Shown one piece after another: positions 7,674-16,386 of a DNA stretch of 64,000 nucleotides. How positions within the stretch are numbered: the first letter of the stretch is position 1; every line of letters begins with the position of its first letter. The position numbers and the translations under genes are program-made. Below the pieces are notes generated by a model. That model saw only the letters and a list, made by a program, of their open reading frames with translations. It searched no databases and was not told the DNA's origin. The DNA is from Vibrio kanaloae (GTDB taxonomy: Bacteria > Pseudomonadota > Gammaproteobacteria > Enterobacterales > Vibrionaceae), in the NCBI RefSeq assembly GCF_024347535.1, contig NZ_AP025497.1, positions 1,550,001 through 1,614,000 of the forward strand. Reading direction: 5' to 3'.

Positions 7674-9107
7674 TTAAATTGGATTGCTCATTTTGGGGAT
7701 AACGGTGATCACAGGAACGCCCAAAATATCTTCGATTTCTTCTTTACGTTTGATAGAAGAATCAAACAATTCGAATAACACCGCTAAACCGACACCAAGA
7801 CCAATGCCAGCAACCAAACCTGCTAGGATAAATACGAATGTCGGCATGTTAGATTTTACGCTTGGTGTAAAAGGCAAATCAATAATCTTGACTCGCTTGT
7901 TCTGCTCGAATATACCTAGAGAGCCTGTTAGTTGTGCCATTTCATAGCGTTCAGTAAGTTCATCATATAACTGACGTTTGATCTTCACATCTCGTTGAAG
8001 TCGGTACATTTCTTTTGCGTTTTCACCGAAGTTGTTGGCCTTGTTTTCCAATTCAAAGATTATAGTGCGAAGGCTTTTTGTTTCTTCTGTTAATGATTCA
8101 AAGCGCGATCGCACTAATTGAAGGCTTTGCAATTGTGTGACCAGCAATGGTTGATTGTCGGATAGCTTACTCAATGTTGTGCTACTCGCAATATCCCACA
8201 ACTGGTCATTGTTCATTCCTGGTTGTTTTAGAGCCAGCAATGTCTTGCGCTCGTTCTCCAGCCTCTCTAGTTCGCGAACCTTGGCTTGAACTGCGCTGTG
8301 TTTGTCTGTGTATTTAGCTTGTAGCAAGGTTAGCTCACTACGAATATCAATCAATTGGTCTTCTAAGCGCCCAATTACCGGGTTGGTTTTCGATAGTTGC
8401 TGATCAATCGAGCCTAGGCTTTTTTGGACACCAGATAACTCCGCCTCTTTCTCGGCCAATGTTTGTTTGAGTGACGCTAGTCGATTCAAACTCTGACTCT
8501 GAACTTCAGGTGTTGAGTGTACGTTTTCATTTACATAAAGTGCTAACGCTTCCTCTGCTTTGGCTAATTCTGCGCTGCGTTCGTCAATATGTACTTTTAA
8601 GAAGCTACTAGAGTCTTGAATTGATGAACGCTCCGGCGCTAACAGCTGCTCAATAAAATGCTCGCTGACTGACTGAAGGGTTGCCTCCATGCCAGTTGGA
8701 GTGTTTGACCTCAGGCTTATTTTTAGAAAATCTTTTCCTAGTTGAGTGACTGATAAACGTTGTGACAAATCGGAGATGAGTGTCTCTTTGTCGAAATTGG
8801 ACATTTCCGGCGTGAGCAATTTAAGCTCTTCCGCCACTGAGTAAAGTACATGGCGGCTATGCAGCAGTGTTCTGAGTGCGCTAATTCGATCTTTAAGCAT
8901 TGTCGATACAGCGATGTCTTTTAAGAAAGGGTTCATCTTTGCGGTTTCTTGGATCAACATGCTGGTGTGAGCATCATATTGGGTAGGAGCCAGTTTACTG
9001 ACTCCGAACCCGACGAAGGGGAGAACAAGAATCGGGACTAATATTACGTAGCGTTGACGCCACATTGCATTCAAAAGAATCAATAATCGCAATTTCAGAG
9101 TATTCAT
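7674..9107 (-). CDS. sypO: SypO: Wzz-type chain-length determinant
   Basis: Inner-membrane polysaccharide co-polymerase, 477 residues. It has an N-terminal membrane segment (about residues 18-36), a Wzz domain, and a long periplasmic coiled-coil region (about 160-400, rich in Lys/Glu/Leu heptads). The C-terminal membrane segment (about 428-455) is preceded by the Pro-rich DLPFTPSVKSNMP. It probably sets Syp polymer length together with SypL and SypC. It lacks a fused kinase domain, which fits the separate SypD. Its start overlaps the end of sypN by 4 bp. Confidence 0.92.
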   Translation of the reverse strand: MNTLKLRLLILLNAMWRQRYVILVPILVLPFVGFGVSKLAPTQYDAHTSMLIQETAKMNPFLKDIAVSTMLKDRISALRTLLHSRHVLYSVAEELKLLTPEMSNFDKETLISDLSQRLSVTQLGKDFLKISLRSNTPTGMEATLQSVSEHFIEQLLAPERSSIQDSSSFLKVHIDERSAELAKAEEALALYVNENVHSTPEVQSQSLNRLASLKQTLAEKEAELSGVQKSLGSIDQQLSKTNPVIGRLEDQLIDIRSELTLLQAKYTDKHSAVQAKVRELERLENERKTLLALKQPGMNNDQLWDIASSTTLSKLSDNQPLLVTQLQSLQLVRSRFESLTEETKSLRTIIFELENKANNFGENAKEMYRLQRDVKIKRQLYDELTERYEMAQLTGSLGIFEQNKRVKIIDLPFTPSVKSNMPTFVFILAGLVAGIGLGVGLAVLFELFDSSIKRKEEIEDILGVPVITVIPKMSNPI

Positions 9108-10222
9108 AGTAGCTCCAACATCCAGTGTACGAACTTGGCGCGGTTCTGCCAGCTGTCTTTTTCAACGAGTGATAATGGTGAATTGTTAAGCTGCCGAGCT
9201 TTGTTTAACGCCTCTATCATTTGTTGTGCATTACTGACCTTTGTTACGTGCTCTTGATAAGGCAATAGCGCTGGAAAAGGAGTGGTTACAATAGGCGTTC
9301 CTGCCGCAAGGTATTCCATCAGCTTTAAAGGGCTACATGCACGAATCTGTTCGTTATCAACAAATGGCAAAAGGCTCACATCCCAATGTTGTGAATAACT
9401 TGGCAAAGAATGATGTGGTTTTGGACCAAGGTAATGAATATTGTCAAGGTTAGGAAGCGCTAAATTATCAAGCTCATTCGGGCCAATGAAAACAAAATCC
9501 CAGTTAGGCATTGCTGTCGCTACATGTTCAATAAGGCCGTAATCGAGCCATTGAGATAGGCTGCCATAAAAACCTGCGATTGGTCTGTGATTACTGGGTA
9601 AGTCTTTCGCTCTCGGTACTTGAGTAGAGAAAAGGCTAACATCTACGCCATGTGGCAACAGCTGGACTTTATCTTCTGGAAACTTGTTGATTAATGTCTT
9701 ACTCGCGGCAAAAATTAGGTGCGATTTTTTTATCAGATCGGATTCATGCTCGGCAACAGTTTGATGGTCAACTCCGGCTAATGCACTAAAATCGTCTCCA
9801 CAATAATAAACCACTGCGGATTCACCAAGATGACCACACAGGTCGACAGCGGTAGGAAGTGACGTCCACAAGATCGGTGCCCGCAGGTTTAGCTGTGCGA
9901 TAATGGGCTTTAGTTGTTTCAACATGAGCATTTGTGCAAGCTTTCTTGCTAATGTTGATGAAGGTGCGGGGATAGTTTTTAGGTTTACCACCGTAATATG
10001 ACTGTGTTCATTTGAATCGAGCATATTCTGTGTCACGGCATTGGTTTTACCAAACCATTTGTTGAACGCACGCGTGACATCTTTTGTTGACAGTTTAGGT
10101 TGTCTTAAACCAATGGAGTTAATCCATAGCACTTTGTGTGTCTTAGCTAAATGGCGAATCAGATGCTGAGTGGATGAAGGAAGCCCGCCAAAGTCTTCAC
10201 CAAATACGATTAGATCACGCAT
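9104..10222 (-). CDS. sypN: SypN: glycosyltransferase
   Basis: GT-B-like glycosyltransferase of 372 residues. It starts MRDLIVFGEDFGGLPSS, and the C-terminal half has FYGSLSQWLDY, FIGPNELD and SPLKLMEYLAAGTPIV, typical of family 1/4 donor domains. I chose the ATG at 10222, after AGAGGTG, rather than 10243, which has no ribosome site. The gene overlaps the end of sypM by 8 bp. The sugar transferred is unknown. Confidence 0.87.
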   Translation of the reverse strand: MRDLIVFGEDFGGLPSSTQHLIRHLAKTHKVLWINSIGLRQPKLSTKDVTRAFNKWFGKTNAVTQNMLDSNEHSHITVVNLKTIPAPSSTLARKLAQMLMLKQLKPIIAQLNLRAPILWTSLPTAVDLCGHLGESAVVYYCGDDFSALAGVDHQTVAEHESDLIKKSHLIFAASKTLINKFPEDKVQLLPHGVDVSLFSTQVPRAKDLPSNHRPIAGFYGSLSQWLDYGLIEHVATAMPNWDFVFIGPNELDNLALPNLDNIHYLGPKPHHSLPSYSQHWDVSLLPFVDNEQIRACSPLKLMEYLAAGTPIVTTPFPALLPYQEHVTKVSNAQQMIEALNKARQLNNSPLSLVEKDSWQNRAKFVHWMLELL

Positions 10223-11000
10223 AGTCACCTCTATGATTTTCAAACGATTTAGCGGTATCTGGTTTGGCTGCTTTAACTGATTGAACCTGTCCTACAACTC
10301 GTGCTGGGTTGCCGGCTGCAATTGCAAACGGCGGGACATTTTTGATGACGACACTACCTGCAGCAATCACAGCGCCTTCACCAATGGTCACACCGCCTTT
10401 TACGGTCACGTTTGTGCCTAGCCACACATCTCGCTCGAGGATAATATCGCTGATCTGTTGGGGGTCATCGCCTTCACCGTCGGCTCTTCGTTTTGCATCA
10501 AGAGGGTGACCCGAATACCCAAACAAGAATGCACCGCCAGCGATACGAACATTGTCAGAGATGATGACACGTTTACCCACTGCAATCGTTGATTGCCAGC
10601 CGATATCAACATTGTTGCCAATCGATAGAAGAGGGGGCTTGAAACTGTCTAGTGGCTGTGAACACCCTGAAAATGTCGTGTGGCCAGAAATTCGACAGTT
10701 ATCGCCAATTGAAATTTGTAAAGGACCACTCACAAACGGTAAACCACCGTACAGGTACAAATGTTTTCCGCATTGCGTGACTCTTCCTTTGAATGCGGGT
10801 GTCCAATAGCAAAAACGAGTAAAGCCCGTAATCATGCTCACAACCAACTTGTGTAATTGGTAAAGGCAACGGTTAACCATTTGTGGGGTCGGTAACTCTG
10901 CGCTTCTTACGCTTTTCAAGATAGAAAATACATTTCGAATTCGAGAGTTTGGGTGAAACTTAAGCCAATGCTTGAATTGATGTAAGGATACTGTCGTCAT
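10215..11000 (-). CDS. sypM: SypM: hexapeptide-repeat acyltransferase
   Basis: A 261-residue acyltransferase. The left-handed beta-helix region (about residues 90-235) shows repeated [IV]-G-x-x-x hexapeptides such as IGDNCRISG, IGNNVDIG and IGEGAVIAAG, ending in AAGNPARVVG as in xenobiotic/serine acetyltransferases. The conserved catalytic His is probably in FGYSGHPLD. It probably O-acetylates a Syp sugar. It lies 92 bp after sypL. I see no -24/-12 promoter directly before it, unlike the separate sypM promoter reported in V. fischeri. Confidence 0.88.
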   Translation of the reverse strand: MTTVSLHQFKHWLKFHPNSRIRNVFSILKSVRSAELPTPQMVNRCLYQLHKLVVSMITGFTRFCYWTPAFKGRVTQCGKHLYLYGGLPFVSGPLQISIGDNCRISGHTTFSGCSQPLDSFKPPLLSIGNNVDIGWQSTIAVGKRVIISDNVRIAGGAFLFGYSGHPLDAKRRADGEGDDPQQISDIILERDVWLGTNVTVKGGVTIGEGAVIAAGSVVIKNVPPFAIAAGNPARVVGQVQSVKAAKPDTAKSFENHRGDYA

Positions 11001-11092
11001 AATGAAATTCCTTTTACGTTGTTACATAGAAGTCTTTCATATTGCGTGCCACTAAATAAATATATAATTTTCATATAGTTATAGCTTGCCTT

Positions 11093-12466
11093 TTAGATTT
11101 TCTCATTTTGACAAGCAGTATGAGACACGTTTGATACGCAAACGGTAAGTGCGGCTAAGATGTAAATTGGCCAGTTGAAGCCTTGTGTTAGGAAGGTGCC
11201 TGATACAATGGTACCAATTAAGCCCGCATAGACAGCATAAGCAACTGCATTAAGCTCGGGAGCGACCGCCGTACCTGCTTCAGACAGTCTTGCTAGTGTG
11301 GAGCGAGAAGTTCTGATTAATGAGATAATTAGGATGACAAAAATAATGAGACCAATAAAACCTGTTTCTGCTAGAACGCCAAACCATGTACTGTGAACCG
11401 CGTGATTTAAACCATCCCAGTGGGCGCTGTAAAAAAAATAATTTGAGAAGAAATTGTTTAATCCAACACCAGTCAATGGGTTTTCCACGGCCATTTTTAT
11501 TGCAGCTTCCCAAGCGTAAATTCTCCCCATGGCAGATTCATCAATGCCTTGCTCAGCAGCGCCTCCAGAGGCTCTGTCGGCAATGCCTGCGACAAGATAA
11601 AGTATAATCGCAGCTATGGATCCTAGCGATAGCAACAACACTTTTGAACGAATCAATTTCAAAGCAAAAATACCTATTACCGCAATAGAGCCAAGTAATC
11701 CTCCACGACTCTGAGTGGCAATAATCGCCGCTAGCAATAAGACGCAAACTAGCGCACTTATTATTCGCTTGAAATGGGAAATGCCTGGCGTTGTGGTTTG
11801 ACTAATGGCGAATGCCAATGGGAAAAGCAACACCAAAGCGAGGTCGTTCGGGTCACCAAGCATCGAACCAAAATCTCGTCCAATGGTTACTCTTGATCCT
11901 TCAACAAGACCAATACCGTTCACGGAGTTATAAACGGCGATAGTACTCACTAATGCGCCGGCGTAGATGATGGTCATCGCTGTTTTAGCAAGATTTTCTG
12001 TTGTATTAACGAGCCAAACGATAGCGAGGGACATGACTATTATCTTCCAATAAATGCTTTTGAACTCTGTGAGCGCTATGTTTCGGTTCGACGCGAATAC
12101 GATTCCAATAATGGTTAACACCCAAAATATAGAAAGCCAATTAAGTGAAGGGTGCCAATAGATTTTTAGCTCTTTACTGATTAGTGAGTGCCATAACAGT
12201 GCCGATAAGGCCCCTATGGATAGCAGCAAAGGTATTTTCAAAGGGTAAAGTAAAGGTAGTGCTTCGTGAATTCTAAAAAATGAAAACACAACAAACAGGA
12301 TCACAAACCAAAATGCTTTGTTGATAATAAACAGTGCGCCTAAAGGAATGAAGGCGATCAATATCACCATCGCTGGATGTGGAACAAAATACCAAGCAGC
12401 ACCAATCAGTAGGCTTAAGGTGGATAGCCCAATAATGAGTGGTGTTCTGTTGGCTTGATATTTCAT
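11093..12466 (-). CDS. sypL: SypL: Wzy/O-antigen-ligase-like membrane protein
   Basis: Polytopic inner-membrane protein of 457 residues with about 11-12 predicted spans. The O-antigen ligase/Wzy_C signature is in the second half: a large loop with ESAMGRIYAWEAA and NPLTGVGLNNF, followed by AVHSTWFGVLAETG. It probably polymerises the Syp repeat units in the periplasm. It heads the second sypL-M-N-O unit, behind its own sigma-54 promoter at 12572-12587. Confidence 0.87.
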   Translation of the reverse strand: MKYQANRTPLIIGLSTLSLLIGAAWYFVPHPAMVILIAFIPLGALFIINKAFWFVILFVVFSFFRIHEALPLLYPLKIPLLLSIGALSALLWHSLISKELKIYWHPSLNWLSIFWVLTIIGIVFASNRNIALTEFKSIYWKIIVMSLAIVWLVNTTENLAKTAMTIIYAGALVSTIAVYNSVNGIGLVEGSRVTIGRDFGSMLGDPNDLALVLLFPLAFAISQTTTPGISHFKRIISALVCVLLLAAIIATQSRGGLLGSIAVIGIFALKLIRSKVLLLSLGSIAAIILYLVAGIADRASGGAAEQGIDESAMGRIYAWEAAIKMAVENPLTGVGLNNFFSNYFFYSAHWDGLNHAVHSTWFGVLAETGFIGLIIFVILIISLIRTSRSTLARLSEAGTAVAPELNAVAYAVYAGLIGTIVSGTFLTQGFNWPIYILAALTVCVSNVSHTACQNEKI

Positions 12467-12571
12467 TACATCTCCTAGAAACGGATATATCTGCTAGCTC
12501 TGTTGATAGGCCTTTCTAATCGACAATTTGATTCTAAAACCAATCAATAACTTTACTTCTGAATAAGAGAT

Positions 12572-12587
12572 AGCAAGGTAAGTGCCA
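12572..12587 (-). promoter_or_regulatory. Sigma-54 promoter of sypL
   Basis: Minus strand: TGGCAC-TTACC-TTGCT, almost the textbook -24/-12 sequence, with correct 10-bp GG/GC spacing. It lies about 106 bp before the sypL ATG. Confidence 0.88.
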
Positions 12588-12657
12588 CATACGTATTAAA
12601 TTTAAATCACTGTATTCGATGAACATTTAAAATATAGATGGGGTGTACTTTGACGAT

Positions 12658-12672
12658 TGTTCAAATTGAGAA
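12658..12672 (-). promoter_or_regulatory. SypG-enhancer-like site before sypL
   Basis: Minus strand: TTCTCA-ATT-TGAACA. The core TTCTCANNNTGA is intact. It lies about 71 bp upstream of the -24 element and just past the 3' end of sypH. Confidence 0.68.
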
Positions 12673-12722
12673 TCAGATTGAATGGAGAATTAAAGAGATT
12701 GAAGTAGCTGATCAGAAGGGAA

Positions 12723-13865
12723 TTATAAACCGTAACACTTTAAAATTTGGGGAATCACAGCTTGAGGGGAGTAACGCTCAATGATGGTGCTTCTTGCTTT
12801 ATCTCCCACCGTGCTTTTGTCTTGAAGAGGAAGGTTGATCCAGTTCTGCAAGCATGTGTGGAGTTCTGCTTCACTTTGAGCGAGGTAACCATTGGTTTGA
12901 TGTTCAATCAACTGTGGTAGATTACCAACCGCTGTGGCGATAACAGGAATACGTCGTGCCATGGCTTCGAGCGCTGCCATCGGTAATCCTTCATATCGAG
13001 AAGGTACAACTAGCACATCGATGGTTTGCCAAGCTTTTTCCATACTTGTTTGGTGACCATGAAAGGTGAGGTTAGCAGGCTGATTACGCTCTAACGATTG
13101 CCGTTCAGGGCCATCACCGAAAATATGGAACTGTTGATTTGGGTTAGACCTCGCTAACATCACAAATCTATCGGCGGCTTTTTCGTGGCTCAAGCGCCCA
13201 ACAAAGCCTATGTCATAAGTGGTTGTGTTTTCTTCTAATGCGCAATGCTCTGCCGAGTTAGACTTACAAGATGAACAGGATTGCTCCGGGATTGAAATGA
13301 AGTTATTGAGCAGTGTTGTTTTTGTTGGGATCTTATCTCTGATTTTATCGCTCACTACTAAAGAGCGATTAGAGATAAAACCGCTATATCGGTCGATAAA
13401 GTCATAGAGCCACACTTTTCCTCTTGGCTTTTCTCCTGCGTGATAAGTGGATATTTGACGCAGTTTGTTCGGAGTCGTTGTTAACTTAATTATCTTACTC
13501 ACTATGCTCGCTTTGTAACCATGGGCATGAATAAAGCTAGGTTGGTATTCGGTAATTGCCTGTTTGAGTTGAGATAGGGCGTTTTGGCTATTTGGAGCAA
13601 GCTCGCAGAGGTGACAGTAAGGAAGCTGTAATAGGTTTAAGTGTGTGATAATCGGCGGTGGAGGGTTGAACTTAGTGAGAAGAACGACTCTTACTTTCTG
13701 TTTATGCTCAATTAAACCTATCGCTAATTCAATAACGTGCGTTTCAATTCCTCCGAAAGTTTGGCTGTCGATCAATAGCCAAATTTCATCATGCTCAAGA
13801 GCAAGTTGTTGTTGAGCCGAAGTGAGTATCGTAGTGTTCAATTGATTAGGCTTGATTGTACTCAT
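12723..13865 (-). CDS. sypH: SypH: family 4 glycosyltransferase
   Basis: A 380-residue GT-B glycosyltransferase. The N-terminal domain has DSQTFGGIETHV. The C-terminal domain has VGRLSHEKAADRF, FGDGPERQSLE and the donor E-x7-E motif in SRYEGLPMAALEAMA. A Cys pair (SCSSCKS, about residues 195-201) lies in the interdomain region. Its start overlaps the end of sypG by 20 bp, so the two are coupled. It is the last gene of the first syp unit; in V. fischeri sypI would follow, but here a 256-bp spacer leads to sypL. Confidence 0.88.
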   Translation of the reverse strand: MSTIKPNQLNTTILTSAQQQLALEHDEIWLLIDSQTFGGIETHVIELAIGLIEHKQKVRVVLLTKFNPPPPIITHLNLLQLPYCHLCELAPNSQNALSQLKQAITEYQPSFIHAHGYKASIVSKIIKLTTTPNKLRQISTYHAGEKPRGKVWLYDFIDRYSGFISNRSLVVSDKIRDKIPTKTTLLNNFISIPEQSCSSCKSNSAEHCALEENTTTYDIGFVGRLSHEKAADRFVMLARSNPNQQFHIFGDGPERQSLERNQPANLTFHGHQTSMEKAWQTIDVLVVPSRYEGLPMAALEAMARRIPVIATAVGNLPQLIEHQTNGYLAQSEAELHTCLQNWINLPLQDKSTVGDKARSTIIERYSPQAVIPQILKCYGL

Positions 13866-15381
13866 CCTCTGATTCCCAAGCCTGTTTCTTACGATAAACA
13901 GTAGAAGGGCTTAGCTCTAGCAATACGGCAGCGCTTAGTACATTGCCATCACAATGATTAATGGCGTGCTGGATTGCTTCACGTTCAATTTGCCACATAG
14001 GGCGAATTGCGCCATCACTGGTTGTTAGTGGCGGCGTTATTGGAGCATGTTGTGCTGGCATTTTGTGATCGTGAGTCGTTGAAGTGTGCAGCAGCTCTTC
14101 AGGGGGGATTGGTGATAATCTAGTTTCGGAGACAGCGGTCTCTTGAGGCGCAGCAACAGAGGGCGATGCTACATTTCGTATTGAAGTAACACTTTTCGGC
14201 GTCGCAATATCCATTCTGTTGATTGGCGGCGGTACCATCTCTATAGTCACGCTCATTTCGTTGTTTAACACCACTATGTTTCTAATGACGTTCTGTAATT
14301 GACGAACGTTTCCTGGCCATGGGTAACGTTTGAGTTGTGTCTGTGTTTCTTTGTCTATGGATTTGAATTTCTTTTTATCTTGCTTAGCGTACAGCTTTAA
14401 AAAGTGGTTAGCTAAGGTGAGAATATCACTCCCGCGTTCTCTTAAGGGGGGCATTTCGATAGGCACGACATGTACCCGATAGTAAAGGTCTTCTCGGAAT
14501 CGGCCTTCTTCAACTTCAACGAGTGGGTCACGGTTAGTTGCACAGATAATTCTGACATCAACTTTTATTTCTCGATTACCACCTAACGGTGTGAAGGTTC
14601 CGGTTTGCAAGAATCTCAGCAGCTTTTTTTGCATCTCCAATTCCATTTCACAAAGTTCATCAAGAAATAGGGTTCCGCCATTGGCCTGCATTGCTGCACC
14701 TTTACGATCGGTTGTCGCTCCAGTGAAAGCGCCTTTTACGTGACCAAAAATTTCACTTTCCATCAAATCACGAGGAATCGCACCACAGTTAATGGCAACG
14801 AATGGTTTACCGTTACGTTGACTTTCTTGGTGAATGGCTTCTGCGCAGACTTCTTTACCTGTACCACTTTCGCCGTTGATGAATACGCTTGCGGTGGTGG
14901 GGGCTACCGAGTCAATGATTTTGTAGACTGCTTGCATGGGTAAACAAGAGCCAATGAAATTATGAAAGCGGTTACGATCGAACTTACTCTGGATGTCGTC
15001 GACAAGGTTTTCGAGCTTAGTTCTACGCAGGTGGAGGTTGATTGACGTTCTCAGGCGGTCGGCCTGAATGGGTTTCTCTAGAAAATCTTCTGCGCCACGT
15101 TGAATGAGGTCAACAGCGATATTCACGGAACCATGCGCAGTTGCGATTACAACGGCCGTGGGAATGTCATTATCACTGATCCAATCCAATACTTCTTCAC
15201 CCTGCATATCGGGCAGTTTCAAATCAAGGATAACCAGTTCTGGAGCGTGTCTTTCAATGAATATTTTTGCTTCAGTACCAGTCTCAACATGAAATATATC
15301 GTAAGGCTCGTCTTTAACATACTGTTTGTAGAGCACAGCGAGAGAGGTGGAGTCTTCAACCAACAATACTTTAGGGCGCAT
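13846..15381 (-). CDS. sypG: SypG: sigma-54-dependent response regulator, syp activator
   Basis: A 511-residue enhancer-binding protein. The receiver domain (residues 1-120) has phospho-acceptor Asp53 in VILDLKLPD. The AAA+ domain (about 150-385) has GESGTGKE (Walker A), GAFTGA (sigma-54 contact) and GTLFLDE (Walker B). A Pro/Thr-rich linker leads to a Fis-type HTH near the C-terminus (DGNVLSAAVLLELSPSTVYRKK). The ATG at 15381 follows GGAAGA; an upstream TTG-type extension has no ribosome site. It should activate the three -24/-12 promoters before sypA, sypL and sypP through the TTCTCA sites. Its phosphate donor is probably the Hpt protein encoded just upstream. Confidence 0.94.
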   Translation of the reverse strand: MRPKVLLVEDSTSLAVLYKQYVKDEPYDIFHVETGTEAKIFIERHAPELVILDLKLPDMQGEEVLDWISDNDIPTAVVIATAHGSVNIAVDLIQRGAEDFLEKPIQADRLRTSINLHLRRTKLENLVDDIQSKFDRNRFHNFIGSCLPMQAVYKIIDSVAPTTASVFINGESGTGKEVCAEAIHQESQRNGKPFVAINCGAIPRDLMESEIFGHVKGAFTGATTDRKGAAMQANGGTLFLDELCEMELEMQKKLLRFLQTGTFTPLGGNREIKVDVRIICATNRDPLVEVEEGRFREDLYYRVHVVPIEMPPLRERGSDILTLANHFLKLYAKQDKKKFKSIDKETQTQLKRYPWPGNVRQLQNVIRNIVVLNNEMSVTIEMVPPPINRMDIATPKSVTSIRNVASPSVAAPQETAVSETRLSPIPPEELLHTSTTHDHKMPAQHAPITPPLTTSDGAIRPMWQIEREAIQHAINHCDGNVLSAAVLLELSPSTVYRKKQAWESEDEYNQA

Positions 15382-15630
15382 TGAGTCTTCCTTTTGAAAC
15401 TTTATCCTAACCAATCAATAGCATAGTGATATGCAACCATCAACATGAAACAAGTAGAATTGTTATCTACGTGTACAATATCTTTAATAACACTTGGTGA
15501 GTAACGAATAGTTCTTAGTTACTGGATCTTAACAATAAATGTGATTAAGCCTACTGCAGATACTTAAATAAGTATTGATACCGTCCTATTCGAAGTTTTG
15601 CTTTTCCAGGATAATTCGAAAGCTGACTTA
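15382..15630. other. sypG-hpt spacer with inverted repeat
   Basis: A 249-bp non-coding spacer. ATACTTA-AA-TAAGTAT at 15560-15575 is a perfect inverted repeat that could be an operator. I see no sigma-54 promoter here and no trace of a sypF reading frame. Confidence 0.4.
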
Positions 15631-16026
15631 TTAACTAAAGCCTTCGTTTTTTCTTTTCAGTAAGGCCTTAATTGAACGGTCTGCGAGCTCTAACAACTCT
15701 TCAACCCTAAGAAAGGCGGCATCATACTCTTGCTCTAGACATTGTTTTTCTAAAGTTCGAGACAGTACTGATAGAGGGCGGTTGCCTAACACCAATGCAG
15801 TACTGCCTATAGTGTGTACTTCAAATTCGAGGGCTTGTGCGTCGTTATTGGTGGCGGCATGTCTAATGGCGGCTAAGCGCGTTCGTGATTCTTCAACGTA
15901 GTGATCGATTAAAATAGGGATAACCTCCGCACTTGTGTCATGAATTAGCTGTTTTATAATTCGCTCATCAACAAGTTCTGCACCCACTTCTGCAGAGATG
16001 TCTGAAGCTAAAGTCGAGTTGTCCAC
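15631..16026 (-). CDS. Stand-alone Hpt (histidine phosphotransfer) protein in the sypE/F position
   Basis: A 131-residue all-helical protein with an Hpt domain over about residues 25-125. The predicted phospho-His is His71 in EVHTIGSTALVLGN. Most Hpt proteins read HxLKGS at this point; here the Lys is missing and the loop is one residue shorter. The GTG start at 16024-16026 follows AAGGAG at a good distance. No kinase or receiver domain is attached. In V. fischeri this spot holds sypE and the hybrid kinase sypF, whose C-terminal Hpt domain feeds SypG. The likely role is to relay phosphate from one or more unlinked sensor kinases to Asp53 of SypG. The Hpt assignment is good; the partners are inferred. 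Confidence 0.8.
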   Translation of the reverse strand: MDNSTLASDISAEVGAELVDERIIKQLIHDTSAEVIPILIDHYVEESRTRLAAIRHAATNNDAQALEFEVHTIGSTALVLGNRPLSVLSRTLEKQCLEQEYDAAFLRVEELLELADRSIKALLKRKNEGFS

Positions 16027-16356
16027 ACTAACTCCTTTATTGTCCCGTGAGTAAATACGCTCGATTGAGGTATATATATTTTGAGCATTATTAAGTTTTA
16101 GTCATTTACTAGAATAATTTCAACTGCTTGTCGGTAAAAGATGAGAATTAGTCGACGGGCTCTAGCTAATGACTTTATAAAGGCCTGAATGCAGATCTAT
16201 ACCTCGTTGTTCTTGAATGTTTTTAAAGGTGTCGAACCTATAGACTATGAGCGAAAATGTGATTTCTTTTCTCTAAAAATCAGTTTCTTAATGATTTCCT
16301 CAGTAAGAGGATTGATTATGTAGGGTTTAAAGGCTGGAAGCGCTAGGAAGGGAGAA
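16027..16356. other. Non-coding stretch between sypD and hpt
   Basis: About 330 bp with no convincing ORF, sigma-54 promoter or recognisable sypE remnant on either strand. It probably holds an ordinary promoter for hpt-sypG, since a hairpin terminator follows sypD. Confidence 0.4.
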
Positions 16357-16380
16357 AGCTGTCAGTTTTAAATGACAGCT
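16357..16380 (-). terminator. Hairpin after sypD
   Basis: AGCTGTCA/TGACAGCT, a perfect 8-bp stem with an 8-nt loop, followed on the minus strand by TTCTCCCTTCC. The T-tract is weak, so it may only attenuate. It separates sypA-D from hpt-sypG. Confidence 0.6.
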
Positions 16381-16386
16381 AACGGA

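Noticed and set aside
10960..11092. Separate sigma-54 promoter before sypM, as reported in V. fischeri
   Set aside because: No GG-N10-GC pair on the minus strand fits here. The closest candidate (near 11040-11055) has TC in place of GC in the -12 box complement.
12638..12784. 48-codon plus-strand ORF between sypH and sypL
   Set aside because: It overlaps the 3' end of sypH in antisense, contains the SypG-like site and has no ribosome site.
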